From contig CP136061.1 in NCBI GenBank assembly GCA_032622095.1, positions 92,605,845 to 92,669,844 of the forward strand: DNA of 64,000 nt, in the 5' to 3' direction. A program made the translations under genes and the position numbers. Shown here piece after piece: positions 10,201 to 21,874 of this stretch. Origin of the DNA: Siphonodentalium dalli. Taxonomy: Eukaryota > Mollusca > Scaphopoda > Gadilida > Siphonodentaliidae. The notes beneath the pieces are model-generated. The model was given only the letters and a program-made list of their open reading frames with translations. It made no database searches and had not been told where the DNA came from. The first letter of the stretch is position 1, and each line of letters opens with the position of its first letter.

Positions 10201-13200
10201 GTAGCTCCCCATGCTCTCAGTGAATGAGCGCCTATGTTAGCGGCAGAAATAGCTCCCCCTGCTATCAGTGAAAGAGCGCCTATGTTAGCGGCAGCAGTAG
10301 CTCCCCATGATCCCAGTGAATGAGCGCCTATGTTAGCGGCAGCAGTAGGTCACCCTGCTCTCAGTGAATGAGCGCCTATGTTATCGGCAACAGTAGCTCC
10401 ACATGCTCTCAGTGAATGAGCGCATATGTTAGCGGCAGCAGTAGCTCCCCATGCTCTCAGTTAATGAGCGCCTATTTTAGCGGCAGCAGTAGCTCCCCCT
10501 GCTCGCAGTGAATGAGCGGCTATGTTAGCGACAGCAGTAGCTCCCCATGCTCTCAGTGAATGAGCGCCTATGTTGGCAGCAGCAGTAGCTCACCCTGCTC
10601 TCAGTGAATGAGCGCCTATGTTAGCGGCAGCAGAAGCTCCCCATGCTCTCGGTGAATAAGTGCCTATGTTAGCGGCAGCAGTAGCTCACCCTGCTCTCAG
10701 TGAATGAGCGCCTATGTTAGCGGCAGCAGAAGCTCCCCATGCTCTCGGTGAATAAGTGCCTATGTTAGCGGCAGCAGTAGCTCACCCTGCTCACAGTGAA
10801 TGAGCGCCTATGTTAGCGGCAGCAGAAGCTCCCCATGCTCTCGGTGAATGAGCGCCTATGTCAGCGGCAGCAGTAGCTCTCCCTGCTCTCAGTGAATGAG
10901 CGCCTATGTTAGCGGCAGCAGTAGCTCCCCCTGCTCTCAGTGAATGAGCGCCTATGTTAGCGGCAGCAGTAGCTCCCCATGCTCTCAGTGAATGAGCGCA
11001 TATGTTAGACGCAGTAGTAGCCCCCCCTGCTCTCAGTAAATGAGCGCCTAATGTAGCGGCAGAAGTAGCTCCCCATGCTCTCAGTGAATGAGCGCCTATG
11101 TTAGCGGCAGCAGTAGCTCCCCCTGCTCTCAGCGAATGAGCGCCTATGTTAGCGACAGCAGTACCTCCCCATGCTCTCAGTGAATGAGCGCCTATGTTAG
11201 CGGCAGCAGTAGCTCCCCCTGCACTCAGTTAATGAGCGCCTATGTTACCTGCAGCAGTAGCTCTCCATGCGCTCAGTGAATGAGCGCCTATGTTAACGAC
11301 AGCAATAGATCACCATGCTCTCAGTGAATGAGCGGTTATGTTAGCGGCAGCAGTAGCTCCCCATGCTCTCGGTGAATGAGCGCCTATGTTAGCGGCAGCA
11401 GTAGCTCCCCCTGCTCTCAGTGACTGGGCGCCTATGTTAGCGGCAGCAATAGCTCCCCCTGCTCCCAGTGAATGAGCGCCTATTGTATTGGCAGCAGTAG
11501 CTCCCCATGCGTTCAGTGAATGAGCGCCTATGTTAGCGGCAGCAGTGGCTCCCCATGCTCTCATTGAATGAGCGCCTATGTTAGCGGCAGCATTAGCTCC
11601 CCCTGCTTTCAGTTAATGAGCGCCTATGTTAGCGGCAGCAGTAGCTCCCCCTGCTCTCAGTGAATGAGCGCCTATTTTAGCGGCAGCAGTAGCTCCCCCT
11701 GCTCTCAGTTAATGAGCGCATATGTTAGCGGCAGCAGTAGCCCCCCATGCTCTCAGTGAATGAGCGCCTAATTGAGCGGCAGCAGTAGCTCCCCATGCTC
11801 TCGGTGAATGAGCGCCTATGTTAGCGGCAGCAGTAGCTCCCCCTGCTCTCAGTTAATGAGCGCCTATGTTAGCGGCAGCAGTAGCTCCCCATGCTCTCCG
11901 TGAATGAGCGCCTATGTTAGCGGCAGCAATATATCCCCATTCTCTCAGTGAATGAGCGCCTATGTTAGCGGCAGGAGTAGATCCCCATGCTCTCAGTGAA
12001 TGAGCGCCTATGTTAGCCGCAGCAGTAGCTCCCCATGCTCCAGTGAATGAGCGCCTATCTTAGTGGCAGCAAGAGCTCCCCATTCTATCCGTGAATAAGC
12101 GCCTATGTTAGCGGCAGCAATAGCTCCCCATGCCCTCAGTGAATGAGCGCCTATGTTAGCGGCAGCAGCAGCTCCCCATGCTCTCAGTGAATGAGCGCCT
12201 ATGTTAGCGGCAGCAATAGCTCCCCCTGCTATCAGTGAATGAGCGCCTATATTAGCGGCAGCAGTAGCTCCCCGTGCTCTCAGTGAATGAGCGCCTATGT
12301 TAGCGGCAGCAGTAGCTCCGCCTGCTATCAGTGAAAGAGCGCCTATGTTAGCGGCAGCAGTAGCTCCCCATGATCCCAGTGAATGAACGCCTATGTTAGC
12401 GGCAGCAATAGCTCCCCCTGCTATCAGTGAATGAGCGCCTATATTAGCGGCAGCAGTAGCTCCCCATGCTCTCAGTGAATGAGCGCCTATGTTAGCGGCA
12501 GCAGTAGCTCCCCCTGCTATCAGTGAAAGAGCGCCTATGTTAGCGGGAGCAGTAGCTCCCCATGATCCCAGTGAATGAGCGCCTATGTTAGCGGCAGCAG
12601 TAGGCCCCCCTGCTCTCAGTGAATGAGCGCCTATGTTATCGGCAACAGTAGCTCCACATGCTCTCAGTGAATGAGCGCATATGTTAGCGGCAGAAATAGC
12701 TCCCCCTGCTATCAGTGGAAGAGCGCCTATGTTAGCGGCAGCAGTAGCTCCCCATGCTCTCAGTGAATGAGCGCCTATCTTAGCGGCAGAAATAGCTCCC
12801 CCTGCTATCAGTGAAAGAGCGCTTATGTTAGCGGCTGCAGTAGCTCTCCATGATCCCAGTGAATGAGCGCCTATGTTAGCGGCAGCAGTAGGTCACCCTG
12901 CTCTCAGTGAATGAGCGCCTATGTTATCGGCAACAGTAGCTCCACATGCTCTCAGTGAATGAGCGCATATGTTAGCGGCAGCAGTAGCTCCCCATGCTCT
13001 CAGTTAATGAGCGCCTATTTTAGCGGCAGCAGTAGCTCCCCCTGCTCGCAGTGAATGAGCGGCTATGTTAGCGACAGCAATGGATCCCCATACTCTCAGT
13101 GAATGAGCGCCTATGTTAGCGGCAGCAGTAGCCCCCCATGCTCTCAGTTAATGAGCGCCTATGTTAGCGACAGCAGTAGCTCCCCTTGCTCTCAGTGAAT

Positions 13201-16200
13201 GAGCGCCTATGTTAGCGGCAGCAGAAGCTATCCATGCTCACAGTGAATGAGCGCCTATGTTAGCGGCAGCAGTAGCTCCCCCTGCTGTCAGTGAATGACC
13301 GCATGTGTTAGCGGCCTCAATAGCTCCCCTGCTATCAGTGAATGGGCGCCTATGTTAGCGGCAGCAGTAGCTCCCCATGCTCTCAGTGAATGAGCGCCTA
13401 TGTTAGCGGCAGCATTATCTCCCCCTGCTCTCAGTGAACGAGCGCCTATGTGAGCGGCAGCAGTAGCTCCGCCTGCTCTCAGTTAATGCGCGCCTATGTT
13501 AGCGGCAGCAGGATCTCCCCATGCTCTCAGTGAATGAGCGCCTATGTTAGCGGCAGCAATAGCTCCCCCTGCTATCAGTGAAAGAGGGCCTATGTTAGCG
13601 GCAGCAGTAGCTCCCCATGATCCCAGTGAATGAGCGCCTATGTTAGCGGCAGCAATAGCTCCCCATGCTCTCAGTGAATGAGCGCCTATGTTAGCGACAG
13701 CAGTAGCTCCCCCTGCACTCGGTTAATGAGCGCATTTGTTAGCGGCAGCAGCAGCTCCCCATGATTTCAGTGAATGAGCGCCTATGTTAGCTGCAGCAGT
13801 AACTCCCCATGCTGCAGTGAATGAGCGCCTATGTTAGCGGCAGCATTAGCTCCACATGCTCTCAGTTAATGAGCGCATATGTTAGCGGCAGCAGTAGCTC
13901 GCACTGCTCTCAGTGAATGAGCGCCTATGTTATCGGCAGCAATAGCTTCCCCTGCTATCAGTGAATGAGCGCCTATGTTAGCGGCAGCAGTAGCCCCCCT
14001 GCTCTCTAAGTTAATGAGCGCCTATGTTAGCGGCAGCAGTAGCTCACCATGTTTTGAGTGAATGAGCGCCTATGTTAGCGGCAGCAGTAGCTCCCCCTGC
14101 TATCAGTGAATGAGCGCCTATGTTAGCGGCAGCAGTAGCTCCACATGCTCTCAGTGAATGAGCGCCTATGTTAACGGCAGCAGCCGCTCCCCATGCTCTC
14201 ATTGAACGAGCGCCTATGTTATCGGCAGCAGTAGCTTCCCATGCTCTCAGTGAATGAGCGCCTATGTTAGCGGCAGCAGTAGCTCCCCCATGCACTCAGT
14301 GAATGAGCGCCTATGTTAGCGGCAGCAGTAGCTCCCCCATGCTCTCAGTGAATGAGCGCCTATTTTAGCGGCAGCAGTAGCTCCACATGCTCTCAGTGAA
14401 TGAGCGCCTATGTTAGCGGCAGCAGTAGCTTCCCATGCTCTCATTGAATGAGCGCACATGTTAGCGGCAGCAGTATCACCCACTGCACTCAGTTAATGAG
14501 CGCCAATGTTAGCGACAGCAGTAGATCCCCATGCTCTCAGTGAATGAGCACCTATGTTAGCGGCAGCAGAAGCTCTCCATGCTCACAGCGAATGAGCGCC
14601 TATGTTAGCGGCAGCAGTAGCTCCCCCTGCTCTCAGTGAATGAGCGCATATGTTAGCTGCAGCAATTGCTCCCCCTGATATCAGTGAATGAGCGCCTATG
14701 ATAGCGGCAGCAGTAGCTCCCCATGCTCTCATTGAATGAGCGCCTATGTTAGCGGCAGCAGTATCACCCACTGCACTCAGTTAATGAGCGCCTATGTTAG
14801 CGGCATCAGTAGATCCTCATGCTCTCAGTGAATGAGCGCCTATGTTAGCGCAGCAATAGATCCCCCTGCTCTCAGTGAATGAGCGCATATGTTAGCGGCA
14901 GCAGTATCACCCACTGCACTCAGTTAATGAGCGCCTATGTTAGCGACATCAGTAGATCCTCATGCTCTCAGTGAATGAGCGCCTATGTTAGCGCAGCAAT
15001 AGATCCCCCTGCTCTCAGTGAATGAGCGCATATGTTAGCGGCAGCAGTAGCCCCCCATGCTATCAGTGAATGAGCGACTATGTTAGCGGCAGCAGTAGCT
15101 CCCCATGCTCTCAGTGAATGAGCGCCTATGTTAGCGGCAGCAGTATCTCCCCCTGCTCTCAGTGAACGAGCGCCTATGTGAGCGGCAGCAGTAGCTCCGC
15201 CTGCTCTCAGTTAATGAGCGCCTATGTTAGCGGCAGCAGGATCTCCCCATGCTCTCAGTGAATGAGCGCCTATGTTAGCGGCAGCAATAGCTCCCCCTGC
15301 TATCAGTGAATGAGCGCCTATGTTAGCGGCAGCAGTAGCTCCCCATGCTCTCATTGAATGAGCGCCTATGTTAGCGGCAGCAGTATCACCCACTGCACTC
15401 AGTTAATGAGCGCCTATGTTAGCGACATCAGTAGATCCCCATGCTCTCAGTGCATGAGCGCCTATGTTAGCGCAGCAATAGCTCCCCCTGCTCTCAGTGA
15501 ATGAGCGCATATGTTAGCGGCAGCAATAGCTCCCCCTGCTATCAGTGAATGAGCGCCTATGTTAGCGGCAGCAGTAGCTCTCCATGCTCTCAGTGATTGA
15601 GCGCCTATGTTAGCGCCAGCAGTAGCTCCCCGTGCTCTCAGTGAATGAGCGCCTATGTTAGCGGCAGCAGAAGCTATCCATGCTCACAGTGAATGAGCGC
15701 CTATGTTAGCGGCAGCAGTAGCTCCCCCTGCTCTCAGTGAATGAGCGCACGTGTTAGCGGCAGCAATAGCTCCCCTGCTATCAGTGAATGAGCGACTATG
15801 TTAGCGGCAGCAGTAGCTCCCCATGCTCTCAGTGAATGAGCGCCTATGTTAGCGGCAGCAGTATCTCCCCCTGCTCTCAGTGAACGAGCGCCTATGTAAG
15901 CGGCAGCAGTAGCTCCGCCTGCTCTCAGTTAATGAGCGCCTATGTTAGCGGCAGCAGGATCTCCCCATGCTCTCAGTGAATGAGCGCCTATGTTAGCGGC
16001 AGCAATAGCTCCCCCTGCTATCAGTGAATGAGCGCCTATGTTAGCGGCAGCAGTAGCTCCCCCTGCTCTCAGTTAGTGAGCGCCTATGTTAGCGGCAGAA
16101 ATAGCTCCCCCTGCTGTCAGTGAATGAGCGCCAATGTTAGTGGCAGCAGTAGCTCCCCCTGCTCGCAGTGAATGAACGCCTATGTCAGCGGCAACAATAG

Positions 16201-18512
16201 CTCCCCATGTTCTCAGTGAATGAGCTCTATGTTAGCGGCAGCAGTAGCTCCCCATGTTCTCAGTGAATGAGCGCCTATTTTAGCGGCAGCAGTAGCTCCA
16301 CCTGCCCTCATTGAATGAGCGCCTATGTTAGCGGTAGCAGTAGCTCCCCATGCTCTCAGTGAATGAGCGCCTATGTTAGCGGCAGCAGTAGAACTCCCTG
16401 CTCTCAGTGAATGAGCGCCTATGTTAGCGGCAGCAGTAGATCCCCCTGCTCTTAGTGAATGAGCGCCTATGTTAGCGGCAGCAGTAGCTCCCCACGCTCT
16501 CAGTGAATGAGCGCCTATGTTAGCGGCAGCAGTAGATCCCCATGTTCTCATTGAATGAGCGCCTATGTTAGCGGCATCAGTAGATCCCCCTGTTCTCAGT
16601 GAATGAGCGCATATGTTAGTGGCAGCAGTAGCTCCCCATGTTCTCAGTGAATGAGCGCCTATTTAAGCGGCAGCAGTGGCTCCCCCTGCCCTCAGTGAAT
16701 GGGCGCCTATTTTAGCGGCAGCAGTAGCTCTCCTGCTCTCAATGAATGAGCGCATATCCTAGCGGCAGCAGTAGCTCCCCCCGATCCCAGTGTATGAGCG
16801 CCTATCTTAGCGGCAGCAATATCTCCCCATGCTCTCAATGAATGAGCGCCTATGTTAGCGGCAGCAGTAGCTCCCCATGCTCTCGGTGAATGAGCGCCTA
16901 TGTTCGCGGCAGCAGTAGCTCCCATGCTATCAGTGAATGAGCGCCTATGTTAGCGGCAGCAGTAGCCCCCCCTGGTCTCGGTGAATGAGCGCCTATTTTA
17001 GCGGCAGCAGTAGCTCCCCTGCTCTCAGTGAATGAGCGCATATACTAGCGGCAGCTGTAGCCCCCCCCCCCCGCTCCCAGTGAATGAGCGCCTATCTTAG
17101 CGGCAGCAATACCTCCCACTGCTCTCAGTGAATGAGCGCCTATGTTAGCGGCAACAGTAGCTCCCCCTGCTCTCAGTGAATGAGCGCCTATGTTAGCGGC
17201 AGCATTAGCTCCCCCTGGTCTCGGTGAATGAGCGCCTATTTTAGCGGCAGCAGTAGCTCCCCTGCTCTCAGTGAATGAGCGCATATACTAGCGGCAGCTG
17301 AAGCTCTCCCGCTCCCAGTGAAAGAGCGCCTATCTTAGTGGCAGCAATACCTCCCACTGCTCTCAGTGAATGAGCGCCTATATTAGCGGCAACAGTAGCT
17401 CCCCCTGCTCTCAGTGAATGAGCGCCTATGTTAGCGGCAGCAGTAGCTCCCCATGCTCTCAGTGAATGAGCGCCTATGTTAGCGGCAGCAGTAACTCCCC
17501 ATGCTCTCAGTGAATGAGCGCTATGTTAGCGGCAGCAGTAGCTCCTCCTGCTATCAGTGAATGAGCGCCTATGTTAGCGGCAGCAATAGCTCCCCCTGGT
17601 ATCAGTGAATGAGCGCCTATTTTAGCGGCAGCAGCAGCTCCCCTGCTCTCAGTGAATGAGCGCATATGCTAGCGTCAGCAGTAGCCCCCCCCCCCCTCTC
17701 CCAGTGAATGAGCGCCTATGTTAGCGGCAGCAGTAGCTACCCGTGCTATCATTGAATGAGCGCCTATGTTAGCGACAGCAATAGCTCCCCCTGCTATCAG
17801 TGAATGAGCGCATATTTTAGCGGCAGCAGTAGCTCCCCGTGCTATTATTGAATGAGCGTCTATGTTAGCGGCAGCAATAGCTCCGCCTGCTATAAGTGAA
17901 TGAGCGCCTATGTTAGCGGTAGCAGTAGCTCCCCCTGCTCTCAGTGAATGAGCGCCTATCTTATCGGCAGCAGTAGCTCCCCCTGCTCTCAGTGAATTAT
18001 CGCATATGCTAGCGGCAGCAGTAGCTCCCCCCGCTCCCAGTGAATGAGCGCCTCTCGTAGCGGCAGCAATAGCTCCCCATGCTCTCAGTGAATGAGCGCC
18101 TAGTTAGCGGCAACAGTAGCTCCCCCTGCTCTCATTGAATGAGCGCCTATGTTAGCGGCAGCAGTAGCTCCACTGCCCTCAGTGAATGAGCGCATATGCT
18201 AGCGGCAGCAGTAGCTCCCCCCCGCTTCCGGTGAATGAGCGCCTATCTTAGCGGCAGCAATAGCTCCCCATGCTCTCAGTGAATGAGCGCCTATGTTAGC
18301 GGCAACAGTAGCTCCCACTTCTCTCATTGAATGAGCGCCTATGTTAACGGCAGCAGTAGCTCCCCATGCTATCATTGAATGGGCGCCTATGTTAGCGGCA
18401 GCAGTAGCTCCCCGTGCTCTCATTGAATGAGCGCCTATGTTAGCGGCAGCAATAGCTCCCAATGCCCTCAGTGAATGCGCGCCTATGTTAGCGGCAGCAT
18501 TATCTCCCCATG
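7250..18512. repeat. 48-bp minisatellite array (about 11.3 kb)
   Basis: More than 200 head-to-tail copies of a 48-bp unit. The unit reads CTCAGTGAATGAGCGCC, then TATGTTAGCGGCAGCAGTAG, then CTCCCC(C/A)TGCT. Because 48 is a multiple of three, the minus strand has a frame with no stop, giving a 16-residue repeat GATAAANIGAHSLRAW; W alternates with G according to whether the unit carries CCCATGC or CCCCTGC. Runs of this frame reach 84, 112 and 134 codons before an indel or point change breaks it. The plus strand has TGA in every unit. Units differ by scattered substitutions and by C-run length changes. There are no unique spacers. The array starts with diverged units at about 7250 and stops abruptly near 18512. 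Confidence 0.95.
7990..13080. repeat. Higher-order duplication inside the 48-bp array
   Basis: Two adjacent blocks, roughly 7990-10535 and 10536-13080, share the same ordered series of variant units. Markers occur in both: an 84-codon minus-strand frame starting MRAWGATAAANIGAHS at 8767-9021 and again at 11310-11564 (offset 2543 bp, 53 units less one base); CTAATTGAGCGGC near 9226 and 11768; CATGATCCCAGTGAATGAAC near 9826 and 12370; GCTCGCAGTGAATGAGCGGC near 10501 and 13041. The blocks differ by a few substitutions and C-run lengths. Beyond 13080 the order is no longer shared. Confidence 0.8.
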
Positions 18513-18603
18513 GTCTCTGCTGATGGGGTATTTCTCTTCCTCTTCTGCCCTGGGTTTCCAGCATTTCCGGACGGGCCGGTTCCGGTCGGTTATCACAGAT
18601 CAC
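18199..18603 (-). other. Open frame running from unique sequence into the satellite
   Basis: On the minus strand a 134-codon frame begins outside the array with an ATG at 18603, reads a 33-residue non-repeat leader (starting MICDNRPEPARPEML and ending IPHQQRPWGD), and continues without a break into about six 16-residue repeats of the ANIGAHSLRA type. It ends where a C-run length change near 18215 shifts frame. No signal peptide is visible; the leader is charged. It may be a decayed repeat-protein gene or simply a chance extension of the open satellite frame. No promoter or poly(A) signal could be tied to it. Confidence 0.25.
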
Positions 18604-19303
18604 GGATAGTAGAGGGTATCACTGGGGTGACCTGTTACTGTACTGTACTGGCCTCATTAGAGCGCAGTGTCCAGCTAACACAATGGACCGACTGGAAGCT
18701 GCTCGCCACGTGACAGACTTGTCTGGGAAGTAAATCAATATTCAGCCACTTCCGACAAAAACATCGACGGCCACTCAAAGGATTAGCGCAAAGCGAACTA
18801 CCCGTCCATCTCTTTGATTGATCGTAGCACGAGTGAATATGTAATCGGAATCGCCAGCAGCTGTCTTCCACTTTAAATAATTTAGATTAAATCTACCTCG
18901 CGGACTGACTAAATTTTGTATCTTGCCAGCGCACACGCTGGGCCGAAAAATCTTTTGGGCATCTTTTGGCCAATTCTGATTTGTTTTGGGCTAAATTAAA
19001 AATAACTTTGGCCAAATTGAATCCTCATTTTCTGGTCTCACAATTAATGAATATTTTTGTTTTATTCAACATCGAGCATTCTATATAATTATGTCCATAC
19101 CTTCAAATATCGTGTCTAGATATATGTATTCCCACCATTGTTACTTGAAAATATACCACCATCTACCATTAAGCCTTACAGCAGACAGATGATTAATTAA
19201 CGTTAAGCCTCATTTCTTCTTTATTGCATTTGGTTGTCCAGTGTTTGATAATGCCATGAGTGCCTTTTGTTACCGATTTAGCCCTATCACCTAATCAACT
19301 AAC
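18513..19303. other. Unique flank of the satellite, no gene seen
   Basis: The array ends and ordinary sequence resumes. TTTTGGCC/GGCCAAA words recur (18945-19010), as they do in the duplicated block that follows. No coding motif was recognised. Confidence 0.5.
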
Positions 19304-21077
19304 AGATAACCATACACCGAATTTGATTCCCGTGTCCCTCCCGTTACAAATCAATTTGGGAATTAGATTTCTGATTTTAGGGTAAAAACAACTTTGGCCA
19401 AAAGTGTGGCCTAAATATTTTGTTTTGTTTTTGGCTATTTAAAAAATAATTATCCATGGACCAATTTGGCCCAGCTATGACAGCGTGATCCCGTGTCTTT
19501 CCCCAGTAATAAATGAACTGGCTATATCGGCCGCGCTATCCAAAGCTACCCTTACTAGCTCGAGTAAAAATGCCGTGTTAACCGACTCCTCTGCCGAACC
19601 TTCTCAATCTGACAGACGCAACGACGACACGACATGACCATAATTACTCCCCCTGAATTATCAGGAATGTTGTAATAAAAAGAAGCTCTTTATTGTGCCA
19701 TGCTCAATTATATCCACCGTTTTACACTGTTTTGCTTTCGTGTCTCTCTCACACTACGCGTATAAATATATCATGTTACAACGAACAAATAATATTTAAT
19801 AATACGTTTTAGTTTTGAGCAGACTTGTACATTTGCTTAACCCACTGGCATGATACGATTAGCCGCACACCCCATGTAATTGTGTTTCCACTAAATGTAA
19901 TCGGCGTGTATTGTCACCGAAGAACTATTGTATACTGTAGAACGATTGTATACTTCTAATGCGTCAATCGTTATTGTAAGTTATCATCGGTATTAAAGCA
20001 AAGTCAGATATTGGGCTCACGGCTGGACATTCCGAACTAAAGGACTAGGGCATCCGGGACTCGCGAGTATTGTTCCGAATGTACAGCCACTAGTCCGTTA
20101 ACTCTGACCAAACAAACACACTAATTTCCAAAGGAGTCCGATGTTATGAATACCACTGCAGGGTTCCGAGTTGTACGATCGATTAATTCATTGGATGCGG
20201 ATGAACAAATATGGCCGTTTGTAGGGAATGAAGATTAAAGGTTCTCAATCAAATTCGCTGCTCCACATATAATCATATTTCAATAATAACAAAAAAATTT
20301 TAAATGCCGCTTCAGTTATCAAAATCGATTAAGTGCCCAGAAATAATGCCAACCACAGTCAACTAGAGTATAACATTTCCCAAAACATGTTATTTATCTA
20401 CATTTCACTCAACGAAATTTGGGCGGTTTGTAAAATATTTTTTACCTTCGAAGCCAAAGAAAGTTTTTCCTGGGATTCACGTTAAATATGTTATTCAAAT
20501 TAAATCATGGAGACTATAACCGGGGCTCCCCGGGAATCACCACCAACTATACTGAGGATCGACGCAAAACACGGACAACTATACGTATATAGAGGATCTC
20601 AATTAACAGATAACCATACACCGTATTTGATTCTCGTGTCCCTCCCGTTACAAAGTCAATTTGGGAATTAGATTTCCGATTTTAGGGTAAAACAACTTTG
20701 GCCAAATGTTTGGCCAAAATATTTGTTTTTGTTTTGGCCATTTAAAAAAAATATCCATGGACCAATTTGGTATAGCTATGACAGCGTGATCCCCGTGTCT
20801 TTGTATTAAGTGCACACAAATAATGCCAACCACAGTAAACTATAGCATAACATTTCCCAAAACATGTTATTTATCTACATTTCACTCAACGAAATTTGGC
20901 CGGTTTGTAAAATATTTTGTTACCCTCGAAGCAAAAGAATGTTTTTCCTGTGATTCACAATATGTGATGCAAATGACCTCATGGAGACTAACCGGGGCTC
21001 CCCGGGAATCCCCACCAAATATACTGAGGATCGACGCAAAACACGGACAACTATACGTATATAGAGGATCTCAATGA
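19304..21077. repeat. Alternating duplicated blocks (B ... A B A')
   Basis: Block B (about 19304-19506) and its copy (about 20597-20805) share ACAGATAACCATACACCG, GTGTCCCTCCCGTTACAAA, a TTTGGCCAAA-rich middle and ATCCATGGACCAATTTGG. Block A (about 20330-20596) and its copy A' (about 20806-21077) share AATAATGCCAACCACAGT, CATTTCACTCAACGAAATTT, GGGGCTCCCCGGGAAT and ACACGGACAACTATACGTAT. The order A-B-A' shows a tandem duplication of a unit of about 475 bp, with a more distant extra B. Copies differ by small indels and substitutions, so the event is not very recent. No coding capacity is evident. Confidence 0.75.
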
Positions 21078-21407
21078 GTCGCAATTATATACGAAATTTA
21101 CTAAACGAGTGTACTAAATTCGATTCGAGCCGAGCTATAGCGAGGATTTAATGGACGAGATTAATATATTTAATATGATATTTCGACGAATGTGAGAACC
21201 ATGTTATCATATAATCAAAATTTAGCACGTAAGAACTTTCACGAAACGTCTGGGGTTAACCCTTTACCCAACAAACCGGCCAAAACCGGCCAAATAAAGC
21301 TTCAACAGCCTAAAATATCTTCGGTCTGTCTCAATAGAACCATACAAATATGGATATCATTGGAACCGGCTCCTTGACCACATTGTGATAGTTACAGTTA
21401 TGCCCTG

Positions 21408-21626
21408 TGCCAATGCATTCTCTTATATATGCGAGTCGACCATAGGTCGCCTCGCATATATAAGAGAATGCATTGGCCTAAAAAAAATATTTTTTTAACA
21501 CTTTTTACCATTTTTTCTTACATTCTTTAACAATTTTATAATTGTTAATGTGTTAAGCCAATGCATTCTCTTATATATGCGAGGCGACCTATGGTCGACT
21601 CGCATATATAAGAGAATGCATTGGCA
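21408..21626. mobile_element. Foldback/MITE with hairpin termini (copy 1)
   Basis: Each end is itself a near-perfect palindrome. The left one (21409-21477) runs GCCAATGCATTCTCTTATAT, then ATGCGAGTCGACC, and back; the right one (21557-21625) is the same sequence inverted. Between them lies about 80 bp of A/T-rich sequence containing TTTCTTACATTCTTTAAC. The element can therefore fold either as two separate hairpins or as one long stem. Related copies occur at 32024-32497 and, split by a LINE, at 48640-48671 plus 50844-50965. Shared flanking bases (CCCTGTGCC) suggest the true ends lie a few bases further out. No transposase is encoded. Confidence 0.8.
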
Positions 21627-21874
21627 CATGGCCCTTCTGTTGGGTAAATGGTTAAATAAAGTAATATTAATTTACAACCAATGAGTAGGACACCTTCAAG
21701 CAAAACTATAGTTGTATTTTAAATGTTTCTTTTCATATTGACAAAATTGTTCAACCACCCTTATCACCCATGTTTAACTCGCAGTCAACACTAAATAACC
21801 CAACACAAATTGAATGTCATAATTGATACCGACATCATTTCGTCAGTTATCATATATTTACACACTAAGTGTTG

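Noticed and set aside
7250-18512. CRISPR-like appearance of many regularly spaced repeats
   Set aside because: The repeated unit is contiguous with no unique spacers, and the surroundings are eukaryotic retroelements.
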